Assembly (NCBI GenBank): GCA_021820105.1
Contig: JAKAED010000004.1
Coordinates: 1 to 62,997 of the forward strand
From: Actinomycetes bacterium
Lineage (GTDB): Bacteria > Actinomycetota > Thermoleophilia > Solirubrobacterales > Solirubrobacteraceae
DNA length: 62,997 nt
Direction: 5' to 3'
The notes beneath the pieces are model-generated. The model saw nothing but the letters and a program-made list of their open reading frames with translations. It made no database searches and had not been told where the DNA came from. Position 1 is the first letter of the stretch. Each line of letters opens with the position of its first letter. The position numbers and the translations under genes are program-made. Below are positions 36,718-45,274 of the stretch, in pieces.

Positions 36718-38883
36718 TCACTGGTGTCCGAACGTGACCTTTGGAAGCACGCGGCGGGCCCAGCGTGGGAGGTACCAGGCGTGGCGGCCCATCAGTCGCA
36801 GCAGGACCGGGAGCAGCAGCAGGCGGATCAGCGCTGCGTCGAGCAGGACCGCGACACCGAGGATCACTCCCATCTCCTTCGGAGGGAGCGGACCTGAGAT
36901 CGCGAACGTGAAGAACACCGCGACCATGACCGCCCCGGCGGCGAAGATCACCCGGCCTGAGTGCGCCACGCCGCCGACCATCGCCGCGCGGGCGTCGTGG
37001 GTGTGGTCCCAGTGCTCCTTGGCAGCCGAGAGCAGGAACACGGTGTAGTCCATCGAGATCGCGAAGATCATCGCGAAGAAGAACACCGGCCCCCACGCGT
37101 CCAGGAAGCCCTGCGGCTGGAACCCGAGCAGTGAGTGCAGCGCGCCATCCTGGAACACCCACTTGGCGACGCCGAACGCCGCTCCCGTGGCCAGGAGATT
37201 GGTCAGCACACCAACGGCCGCAAGCAGCGGCGCCTGCAGCGCGATCAGCAGCAGCAGGAACCCAAGGCCGAGCACAACGCCGATAACCAGGGGTGTCTTG
37301 GCACTGAGTGCCGCTTGGAGGTCGTGGTTCTCTGCCACCGCGCCACCTATCACAGAGCCGCGGGGCAGTTTGGCGCGGAGGCGGTCGATCGTTTGGCCGA
37401 CCGCCGGATTCGATGGATCCTGCTTCGGGACCGCGGTGATCAGCGCGTAGCCACCGCCGGCCTGCGTCGGCATCAGCGCAGCCACGCCGCGGTCGGCTGC
37501 GGCGATCCGCTGCACCGTGGCGGCCTGTCCGGCAGGGGTGACGATCTGGAGCGGGCCTGTCGCTCCCCGACCGAAAGCCGCCTGCACCTGGTTGTAACCG
37601 ATCCTCGACGAGTCACCAGTCGGGACCACCTTGATCGACGGCATCGCCGTCTTCAGCTGCGTCACCGGGATCGCCAGGCCGACGAGGACGACCAGTGCAG
37701 CCACTCCGTAGCGGACAGGCTGGCGCCAAAGCCGCTCGCCCCAGCGCTCGAAGCGTGCCGAGCGGTGCTCGCCGGAATGGGCCCACGGCAGAGCGAGCTT
37801 GTCCACACGCGGACCGAGCTTGGCCAGCACGGCGGGCAGCAACGTGAGCGTCGCCGCGAGCACGAAGATCACCGCGAGCATGATCCCGAGGCTCATCGAC
37901 CGGAACGCCGGGCTGGGCACGAGCATGACGGCGCTGAGCGAGATCAGCACTGTGACACCGGAGAACAGGACGGCTTTGCCGGCAGTATCCATCGTCACCG
38001 CGGTCGCATCGGTGGCGTTCAACTTATGGCCGAACAAAGCGCCGCGGAAGCGATGTACGACGAACAATGCGTAGTCGATGCCCAGGGCCAGCGCGAACAT
38101 CAACGCGAAGTTCATCGCCCAGATCGAGATCGGCATCACGAGCGTGCCGAGATACAGCAGCCCGGCCGCCGACGCCAGCCCGATCATCGTCAGCATCAGC
38201 GGCAGCCCAGCGGCCACCAGCGACCCGAAGGCCAGCAGCAGGATGCCGAGCGTGACCGGCCATGAGATGACCTCAGACTTCATCATCGCGGTGCGGTTGG
38301 CGGCGTTGAAGTCAGACCACATCCCGGAGGCGCCGCTCAGGTGAACCTGCACGGCCGGCGTGGAAAGCGCAGCGAGCTTGCCCTTGAGGGAGTCGGCCGC
38401 CTTGACCATGGCGTTGGAGCTCCTCGCCGCTCCGGCCTGAACGACGGCGGTGCGGCCATCGCGGGAGATCGACACACCCGGCCTCGGCGCGACGACGCTG
38501 CGCACGGCCGGGCTTGCCTTCAGGGTGCGCTCGACCCGCGCGACGGTCGCGGCGAAGCCGGGGCTGGTGACGCCTGACGAGCGCGAGTGCAGCACCACCA
38601 TCAGGCCATAGCTGGAGAGCCCATGGAAGTTCCTGTCTATGAGGTTTCGGGCTTGAACGGACTGAGACCCGCTGGTTTCCCAGCCGGCTCCCGAGAGCGC
38701 GGTCTCGACCTTCGGGGCGAAGACGCCCAGGCCGACAGCCACCACCAGCCAGCCGACCAGCACCATCCGGAAGTGGGTTGCCATGTACCGGCCGAGGCGG
38801 CCGATCGGCCCGACATTGGGGGCGTGCGGGTATTCCTCGGCGGCTTGGGGCACCCCAAGCCGCGGATTGGCGAGCGTGCTCAT
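36718..38883 (-). CDS. MMPL/RND-family membrane transporter
   Basis: MSTLANPRLGVPQ...MVLVGWLVVAVGLGVFAPK; duplicated TM blocks with GIDYALFVVHRFRG and SMDYTVFLLSAAKEHWD. Confidence 0.88.
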   Translation of the reverse strand: MSTLANPRLGVPQAAEEYPHAPNVGPIGRLGRYMATHFRMVLVGWLVVAVGLGVFAPKVETALSGAGWETSGSQSVQARNLIDRNFHGLSSYGLMVVLHSRSSGVTSPGFAATVARVERTLKASPAVRSVVAPRPGVSISRDGRTAVVQAGAARSSNAMVKAADSLKGKLAALSTPAVQVHLSGASGMWSDFNAANRTAMMKSEVISWPVTLGILLLAFGSLVAAGLPLMLTMIGLASAAGLLYLGTLVMPISIWAMNFALMFALALGIDYALFVVHRFRGALFGHKLNATDATAVTMDTAGKAVLFSGVTVLISLSAVMLVPSPAFRSMSLGIMLAVIFVLAATLTLLPAVLAKLGPRVDKLALPWAHSGEHRSARFERWGERLWRQPVRYGVAALVVLVGLAIPVTQLKTAMPSIKVVPTGDSSRIGYNQVQAAFGRGATGPLQIVTPAGQAATVQRIAAADRGVAALMPTQAGGGYALITAVPKQDPSNPAVGQTIDRLRAKLPRGSVIGGAVAENHDLQAALSAKTPLVIGVVLGLGFLLLLIALQAPLLAAVGVLTNLLATGAAFGVAKWVFQDGALHSLLGFQPQGFLDAWGPVFFFAMIFAISMDYTVFLLSAAKEHWDHTHDARAAMVGGVAHSGRVIFAAGAVMVAVFFTFAISGPLPPKEMGVILGVAVLLDAALIRLLLLPVLLRLMGRHAWYLPRWARRVLPKVTFGHQ

Positions 38884-39134
38884 CGGATCTCCACTCCCTT
38901 CCGGGTTGCGGCGTCTGAGTAGATGACCGACCGCAGGTGACATGCGCGCCGCAGGACCACGGAGGCGGGGCAGGCGCCGAGCACGACGTACAGCCACTGG
39001 TTGACTCCGACGAACGCCGTCAGCAGCAGGAACCAGCCTGAGACTGTTGCCGCGAGCAGAGCGGAGATGAGGGTGACGGTCCCGGCGAGCGCGAACAGCA
39101 CACGCTCCAGCGGCCACGGAGAGTGGCGAGTCAT
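38880..39134 (-). CDS. DUF2892-like small membrane protein
   Basis: MTRHSPWPLERVLFALAGTVTLISALLAATVSGWFLLLTAFVGVNQWLYVVLGACPASVVLRR; ATGA overlaps both sides. Confidence 0.8.
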   Translation of the reverse strand: MTRHSPWPLERVLFALAGTVTLISALLAATVSGWFLLLTAFVGVNQWLYVVLGACPASVVLRRACHLRSVIYSDAATRKGVEIR

Positions 39135-39490
39135 CACGCAGCCTTCCTCTCGGTGGCGGCGTCGGCGCCTGAGGCCGCCACGCGGTCGAGGGCCTCGACG
39201 AGCACGTCGGCGCCGACCACACCCGCCTGAGACGCGACCGGCTCGCCATCCCGCAGCACCAACAGCGTGGGGATCGAGCGGATGCCGAAGCGCGCGGCGA
39301 GCGCGGGCTCGGCGTCGACGTCCACCTTGGCGAAGCGGTACTGCGGCCGCTGCGCCGCCGCCTTCTCGAATTGGGGGGCCATCGCTCGGCACGGGCCGCA
39401 CCAGCCTGCCCAGAAGTCGACGACGGCGATCCCGTGAGCCGTCGAGCCGTCAAACGTGGTCTCGGTCAGATGTTCGATTCGTGTCTCCAT
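39134..39490 (-). CDS. Thioredoxin
   Basis: VVDFWAGWCGPCRAMAPQFEKAA...VDVDAEPALAARFGIRSIPTLLVLRDGE. Confidence 0.93.
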   Translation of the reverse strand: METRIEHLTETTFDGSTAHGIAVVDFWAGWCGPCRAMAPQFEKAAAQRPQYRFAKVDVDAEPALAARFGIRSIPTLLVLRDGEPVASQAGVVGADVLVEALDRVAASGADAATERKAA

Positions 39491-39544
39491 CGCTGCTCTC
39501 TTCGTTCTTCGTGGCAACTGCACAACTGTAAAGTGGTGAATGCG

Positions 39545-39958
39545 ATGAGCCTAGCAGCTTCGCACGAACTCGTCAACTACACAACGGTTGAGTTGTGGTA
39601 CGATGCGGTCGTGAGCAAGAACCCAGCTGTGCCTCATCCACTTCCAGAGCCTCTGATCGAGCTCGTCGCTCAGCGCTTTCGCGTGCTCGGCGAGCCGATG
39701 CGGATCAAGCTCCTGGACCGTCTGCGCGAGGGCGACGCCACCGTCGGTGAGCTCCAGGAGGCGCTCGGCGCCAGTCAGCAGAACGTCTCCAAGCACCTCG
39801 GCATCCTTCACAGTGCCGGCATGGTCAGCCGCAGCAAGGACGGCACGCACAGCCGCTACGCGATCGCCGACCATGCCGTGTTCGAGCTCTGCGACCAGGT
39901 CTGCGGCGGGGTCCGACGCCAGCTCCAGGATCTCGAAGCGATCCTGCAAGCGACCTGA
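39545..39958 (+). CDS. ArsR-family transcriptional regulator
   Basis: ELVAQRFRVLGEPMRIKLLDRLREGDATVGELQEALGASQQNVSKHLGILHSAGMVSRSK; true start may be GTG at 39611. Confidence 0.88.
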   Translation: MSLAASHELVNYTTVELWYDAVVSKNPAVPHPLPEPLIELVAQRFRVLGEPMRIKLLDRLREGDATVGELQEALGASQQNVSKHLGILHSAGMVSRSKDGTHSRYAIADHAVFELCDQVCGGVRRQLQDLEAILQAT

Positions 39959-40139
39959 CAGGCCGCCGTCCCGGTCGCGCTTGGCTGAGAAGGCCGCGGG
40001 TCGTGACAGCTGACCGGACCTCCAACGCCCCCGCCGGTGGTTTACACGGATCAAGGGTGCGGGGTGTGCACGATGCCTCACGCGAGCCAGTGTTCAACGA
40101 TCGGGTGGCTTGCGAATCCTTACGTGAAGGGAGCAGACC

Positions 40140-40568
40140 ATGACCGCGAACAGGTCACGTATCGCTGGCACGCTCCTCGCAGCGATTGTGGTGGCCGGAT
40201 CTGCCGCACCGGGTACGGCGAGCGCACGGCCGCACGCGAACGCAGCGAGCGCGACGGTTGCCCACACTGCCAGGCAGTACACGACGTTCCGTGGGCGAGT
40301 CAGCGCGAGCGACCGCTCGCACGGCTGGTTCATGATGCGCACGACCACGCATCAGAACGTCCGTATCTACGCCACTGCCGCCACCTATTGGCACGGTTGC
40401 GACTGGGGGAACATGGGTCACGGATACCACGTGCAAGTCCGCGCATACCGCACCCACGGGCATTGGATGGCCTCGCGGATGCAGAACTGGGGCCAATGGG
40501 GCGACCGCGGCTGGGGTGACATGCCTGGCTGGAGCCACGACGGTTGGGGCGGGCCGATGATGGGCTGA
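40140..40568 (+). CDS. Exported His/Met/Trp-rich small protein
   Basis: Signal peptide then YWHGCDWGNMGHGYH...MASRMQNWGQWGDRGWGDMPGWSHDGWGGPMMG. Confidence 0.65.
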   Translation: MTANRSRIAGTLLAAIVVAGSAAPGTASARPHANAASATVAHTARQYTTFRGRVSASDRSHGWFMMRTTTHQNVRIYATAATYWHGCDWGNMGHGYHVQVRAYRTHGHWMASRMQNWGQWGDRGWGDMPGWSHDGWGGPMMG

Positions 40569-40662
40569 GCAGATGCTTGTGATCCGCAGGGCGGTAGCCC
40601 GACAAGCCGGCTCGGCTGCGACCGGCTTTCCCGGCGTCGCTTCGTGATTCCCTGGTTAGGGG

Positions 40663-41610
40663 CTAGGGCGTTGTCCTGGTTGTGAGCTGTTCGGATGCTT
40701 CGATGCTGAGCAGCTCGCCGCCTTCGTGCTCGACCTGGAGAGTGGTGTGTTCGATGTCGAAGCGGTCGTGTAGCAGCCGCTCGAGTTGCCGCCTGGCTTC
40801 GTGACAGTCGTGCTCGGGGCCGACGAGGACGTGAGCGGAGAGCGCAGGGAAGCCGCTCGTGACCTCCCAAACGTGAAGGTCGTGGACTTCGCGGACATGC
40901 GGGATAGCAGCCATCTCCTGGCCGATCGCATCCGGGTCGAGACCCTCCGGTGCGGCCTCCAGGAAGATGCGGCCCGAAGCCCAGACGAGCTGGCCGCCGG
41001 CCCGAAGCATTGGGATCGCGATCACCAACGAGGCGATCGGATCGGCGCGATCAAAGCCGGTTAGCAGGACGATCGCCGCTGCCGCAGCGGTGGCGAGCGA
41101 GGCGAACGCGTCTATCAGGTTGTGCTTGAACGCACCCTCGACGTTCAGGCTCTGGCGGTTCGCGCGGGCGAGCGCGGCGGCGGCCGCACCATTGACCAGC
41201 AGGCCGGCCAGGCCGAGCACGAGCACCGGCCACGCGTCGACCGCCGGCGGGTGGATCAGCCGCACGATTCCCTCGTAGACAATGAAGCAGGCGAGGATCA
41301 GCAGCGTCAGGCCGTTCACCTGCGCAGAGAGAATTTCTGCCCGCTTGAAGCCATAGGTCATCGCCCCTTTTGCGCGTCGCTGCGCGAGCCGCGCGGCCAC
41401 CAGGGCGAGACCGATCGCGCCGGCATCGGTGAGCATGTGCGCCGCATCGGAGAGCAGCGCGAGCGAGTGCGCGAGCGCACCGGCGAAGACCTCGACCAGC
41501 ATGAAGCCGGCGTTGATGACCAGCGCGACTGCAAGCCATTTCGTATCGGCGTTCGCGGACACGCCGTGGGAGTGGCCGTGTCCACCCGTGTGGTCGTGGT
41601 CGTGAGCCAT
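40663..41610 (-). CDS. CzcD-type cation diffusion facilitator
   Basis: MAHDHDHTGGHGHSHGVSANADTKWLAVALVINAGFMLVEVFAGALAHSLALLSDAAHMLTDAGAI. Confidence 0.9.
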   Translation of the reverse strand: MAHDHDHTGGHGHSHGVSANADTKWLAVALVINAGFMLVEVFAGALAHSLALLSDAAHMLTDAGAIGLALVAARLAQRRAKGAMTYGFKRAEILSAQVNGLTLLILACFIVYEGIVRLIHPPAVDAWPVLVLGLAGLLVNGAAAAALARANRQSLNVEGAFKHNLIDAFASLATAAAAAIVLLTGFDRADPIASLVIAIPMLRAGGQLVWASGRIFLEAAPEGLDPDAIGQEMAAIPHVREVHDLHVWEVTSGFPALSAHVLVGPEHDCHEARRQLERLLHDRFDIEHTTLQVEHEGGELLSIEASEQLTTRTTP

Positions 41611-41619
41611 GAAGCTCTC

Positions 41620-42345
41620 CTACGAACCGGCGCAGCAGTCATCGCCGCAGTCCGAAGCCGATCCCTCGAGCCCCGGAACGGTGTGGCACTCACATTCCTC
41701 ACCGCGCCACAACTCCACCCCCTCCTTGGCCGCAATCGCAGCGATCGCCAGCGCCGCGAGCGGGTCGATCCAGGCGACACCGGCCCCGGCGGCGATCACG
41801 GCGATCAGCGCGGCGAGCGCCTGGGCGGCGCACAGCAGGTTCTGGACCCCTTCGCCCGCGGTCGCGCCGGAGTCGAGCCGCTGCCCGAGCCGCAGCTTCG
41901 CGAACCCCAGCAGCGGCATCAGCACGATGCTCGATGCGGTCAGCGCGATCGCGAGCGGGGCCGCATTCGCGCGGGTGCCATTGATCAGCCGGTCGGCAGC
42001 CTCGTACAGGAAGTACGGGGCGAGCAGGAAGAAGCTCGCGGCGACCAACCGTTGCGCTCGGCGCTCGGCGTGCTCTGAGAGCTTGCGCCGCCCTGTGAAG
42101 CGCCAGATCACGATCGCCGAGGCGAGCCCCTCGACCGCCGATGACGCCGCCCAAGTCAGCACGCTGATCGAGTTGGCCTCAACGCCGGCGAGCACCCCAA
42201 GCGCGCCCTCAAGCGTCATCCAGACGAGGCTCGCCCAGGCCAGCAGCTTCGCCTGCCGCGCGGCGCGCAACCAACCGTCATCGCGCTCCCCTCCCGGACG
42301 CGCCGACACAACCGGAAGCGACGCCGGAGAAGTCGCCGGACTCAC
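41620..42345 (-). CDS. Cation transporter (CDF-like)
   Basis: Paralog of 32075 ORF; C-terminal ASDCGDDCCAGS. Confidence 0.78.
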   Translation of the reverse strand: MSPATSPASLPVVSARPGGERDDGWLRAARQAKLLAWASLVWMTLEGALGVLAGVEANSISVLTWAASSAVEGLASAIVIWRFTGRRKLSEHAERRAQRLVAASFFLLAPYFLYEAADRLINGTRANAAPLAIALTASSIVLMPLLGFAKLRLGQRLDSGATAGEGVQNLLCAAQALAALIAVIAAGAGVAWIDPLAALAIAAIAAKEGVELWRGEECECHTVPGLEGSASDCGDDCCAGS

Positions 42346-42701
42346 GCGACAACCCCCGTGTCTGCCTCGCTGATCGCGGAAAGAAGCCGCTCGCCTCGCT
42401 CCGTCAGCGTGTACAGAACCATCTTTCCCTCACGGCGAGAGGCAACCAGCCCAGCGGAGCGCAACATGCGCGCATGATGTGAGACGAGCTTGTCCGAGCG
42501 CTCACACACCCAAGCCAGATCGCACACGCACAGCTCGCCGCCATCACGTAAGGCCAGGGCGACTGCCAGCCGGGTCGGATCGGCCAGCGCCTTCGCGGTC
42601 CCGGCGGCCAGCTCGAGCTCGGCCAGCGGCTGACGCGAGCGCCGCAAGGCCTCCGCACGCGGAACGTCCAGGCACAGCAGATCGCAGGTGTCGTCAGCCA
42701 C
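42342..42701 (-). CDS. ArsR/SmtB-family metalloregulator with CDLLC N-terminus
   Basis: MADDTCDLLCLDVPRAEALRR...ELCVCDLAWVCERSDKLVSHHARMLRSAGLVASRREGK; paralog of 32806 ORF. Confidence 0.88.
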   Translation of the reverse strand: MADDTCDLLCLDVPRAEALRRSRQPLAELELAAGTAKALADPTRLAVALALRDGGELCVCDLAWVCERSDKLVSHHARMLRSAGLVASRREGKMVLYTLTERGERLLSAISEADTGVVA

Positions 42702-42811
42702 GCGCGATCATTCTAACGCTCGTAAGAACGTATGGGTGCGTAGTCCACCCCGGCCCAAATGCGCAACACATACGGTCGTGGCCGCTCGCGCCAGCACATA
42801 CCGTCACGGTC

Positions 42812-43453
42812 ATGCGAAGCCGTGTCCCGCTTCTTGCCATCGCGGTTCTCCTGCTCATCCCGTCAGCGGCGTTTGGGTCGCTTGCCGGCGAGCAGCGACA
42901 AGGTCACCGGTTGATCGGCCAGCTGCAAGCCGGAACGAAAACCTGCCATCAGCTCTCGTCCGAGGACTTCGACCACATCGGCGAGTATGTGATGTTCCGC
43001 GCGCTCGGCTCCACGAAGCTGCATCAAGCGATGAACAACCGAATGAGCGCGATGATGGGCGCGCAAGGCGAGTCGCGCATGCACCAACTCCTCGGCCAGC
43101 GCTACACCGGCTGCCACACCAGCTCCGCCGCCCAGGGTTATGGCTGGATGGGCCCGGGAATGATGGGCGGCTACTACGGCAATAACGGCCTGGGCGGGAT
43201 GATGCACTCAGACTGGAGCTGGATGACGGGCGGTTGGCAGAGCATGACCCGCCAGGACTGGCGACGCGTCGAGCAACGCCTCCTCGGGCCGCGCACGGTC
43301 GCGACTTCCGGGGGCGGCTGGGGCGCGGCGGCGATCGTCGCAGTCACCCTCGGCGGAGTGCTAATCCTCGCACTCACGGTCCTTGCGGTGATCCGCCTCG
43401 CCTCAAAGAGACCGCCATCCGGTCCCAAGCCAGAGCCAGCCGCCCGATCCTAA
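42812..43453 (+). CDS. Exported/membrane Met-Gly-rich protein
   Basis: Signal peptide, MNNRMSAMMGAQGESRMHQLLGQRYTGC, GWMGPGMMGGYYGNNGLGGMMHSDWSWMTGG, C-terminal TM. Confidence 0.65.
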   Translation: MRSRVPLLAIAVLLLIPSAAFGSLAGEQRQGHRLIGQLQAGTKTCHQLSSEDFDHIGEYVMFRALGSTKLHQAMNNRMSAMMGAQGESRMHQLLGQRYTGCHTSSAAQGYGWMGPGMMGGYYGNNGLGGMMHSDWSWMTGGWQSMTRQDWRRVEQRLLGPRTVATSGGGWGAAAIVAVTLGGVLILALTVLAVIRLASKRPPSGPKPEPAARS

Positions 43454-43613
43454 GACACGCGCGAGAACGCGGGGTTGTGCGATCCGTGCCCTGTTCCAAG
43501 AGCAGGTTCACCTGAGAGGGCGTCGCACACCGGACACGTCGTCGCAACAACTATCATTGATATGAGTCGGGTTGGGTGCTACGGTTACCGGACTCGTATC
43601 AACGATTGGTGTT

Positions 43614-43955
43614 ATGACGATGCTTGAGACTCTTCCTGTCGGCCCGAGTGCCGAGGCCTGTTGCGCCCCCAGCGTTGGGCTTGAGCCGGCGCTGGATGCT
43701 GAGCGGATCGCGTTGGTCGCCAAGGCGCTCAGCGAGCCGGTGCGGGTGCAGATCCTGGACGTGTTGCGTCGCAGCAGCGAGAGCGTTTGTCAGTGCGAGC
43801 TGATCGCGCTTTTTGAGATGCGGCAGTCGCTGCTGGCCCATCACATGCGCAAGCTTGTCGATGCCGGGCTTGTGAATGTTGAGCGCCGTCACCGCTGGGC
43901 GTATTACTCCCCTTCCCTCGAGGCTCTAAAGGAGCTGACCTCATGGCTGAACTGA
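43614..43955 (+). CDS. arsR: ArsR-family regulator
   Basis: [69 protein letters not shown] overlaps arsM-arsD start. Confidence 0.9.
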   Translation: MTMLETLPVGPSAEACCAPSVGLEPALDAERIALVAKALSEPVRVQILDVLRRSSESVCQCELIALFEMRQSLLAHHMRKLVDAGLVNVERRHRWAYYSPSLEALKELTSWLN

Positions 43956-45274
43956 GCACCGAGACGCCAACGACCACCACGGCTTCGTCCTGTTGCTCCA
44001 CGGAGGCGCAGGCCTCGTGTTGTGAGCCGTCGGAGAAGGAGTCCTGTTGCGGGGAGACCGCGACCGCCTCGGGTGGATGCGGCTGCTCGGCCGGCAGTAC
44101 TGAGGCCCCGACTGCGACCGCTGCCGAGACTGACATTCGTGAGGTGGTGCGCGAGAAGTACGCGCAGGCCGCACGCGCCGCCGCCGCGCAGGAGACCGGG
44201 TCGTGCTGTGGTCCGGTTGAGTTGACCGACGCCGATCGCAACAAGGTGTTCGGCTCGAGCCTGTATGAGGGCGCGGAGACCGAGGGCGCGACCGCGACCG
44301 CGTTGGCGGCGTCGTTGGGCTGTGGTGTGCCGACCGCGGTGGCTGACCTGCGCGAGGGCGAGACGGTGCTTGATCTCGGCTCTGGCGCCGGCGCCGATGT
44401 GCTGATCAGCGCCCGGCGTGTCGGACCGACCGGCCGCGCGATCGGGTTGGACATGACCGATGAGATGCTCGAGCTCGCCCGCGCGAACGCTGCCGAGGCC
44501 GGTGTCGAGAACGTCGAGTTCGTCAAGGGCTACATCGAGGAGATGCCCCTCGCTGACAGCTCGGTTGATGTGATCGTCTCCAACTGCGTGCTGAACCTCT
44601 CCGGCGACAAGCCGAAGGTGTTCGCGGAGGCGGCCCGGGTGCTCAAGCCCGGTGGCCGGTTCGCGATCTCCGATGTGATCGCTGCCCCGGACATGGATGA
44701 CGCAACCCGCGCAAGCATGGCCGCCTACACCGGCTGCATCGCCGGTGCCCTGACTGAGCAGGAGTTCCGCGACGGGCTCGCCGCTGTCGGCCTGACCGAT
44801 ATCGAGATCCGCGAGACCCACCGTGTGCACGAGTCCGCGACCTCGGCGATCATCCGTGCCCGCAAACCCCAGACCACAACCCCGGCGGCTTCTCTGGGGC
44901 GTCGGGTGGAGTTGTTTGAGCCCGCGATGTGCTGCCAGACCGGGGTATGCGGCCCGTCCGTGGATCAGGAGCTGATCGACGTGCGCGAGGATCTCCGCTG
45001 GGTTGAGGCCCAGGGCGCGACCGTCGCCCGTCACAACCTCACCTCAAACCCCGACGCATTCGTCGCCAATAGCAAGGTGACGGGTCTGATGGCCGCGTTC
45101 GGTGAGAAGGCGCTGCCGGCAATGCTGGTCGATGGCGAGATCGCCGTGCACGGCCGCTACCCGTCCCGTGAGGAGCTCTCCGGCCTGCTGCGCGCAGCCA
45201 GCAGTCTGCAGGAGTTGCCGGTCGCGGCGACCTCAGCCGAGGATGGTTGCGGCTGCGGGCCCGGCGGCTGCTGA
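43943..45274 (+). CDS. Arsenite methyltransferase (ArsM-type) fused to ArsD-type metallochaperone
   Basis: [39 protein letters not shown]...; C-terminal [53 protein letters not shown]; Cys-rich N-term. Confidence 0.9.
   Translation: MAELSTETPTTTTASSCCSTEAQASCCEPSEKESCCGETATASGGCGCSAGSTEAPTATAAETDIREVVREKYAQAARAAAAQETGSCCGPVELTDADRNKVFGSSLYEGAETEGATATALAASLGCGVPTAVADLREGETVLDLGSGAGADVLISARRVGPTGRAIGLDMTDEMLELARANAAEAGVENVEFVKGYIEEMPLADSSVDVIVSNCVLNLSGDKPKVFAEAARVLKPGGRFAISDVIAAPDMDDATRASMAAYTGCIAGALTEQEFRDGLAAVGLTDIEIRETHRVHESATSAIIRARKPQTTTPAASLGRRVELFEPAMCCQTGVCGPSVDQELIDVREDLRWVEAQGATVARHNLTSNPDAFVANSKVTGLMAAFGEKALPAMLVDGEIAVHGRYPSREELSGLLRAASSLQELPVAATSAEDGCGCGPGGC

Noticed and set aside
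37135-38265. 376-aa plus-strand ORF opposite the MMPL transporter
   Set aside because: Antisense frame, low complexity; the minus strand has conserved transporter motifs.
38884-39453. N-terminal extension of the 911-aa MMPL ORF
   Set aside because: The extension overlaps thioredoxin and DUF2892 genes in another frame; the true start is at 38883 (MSTLANP).
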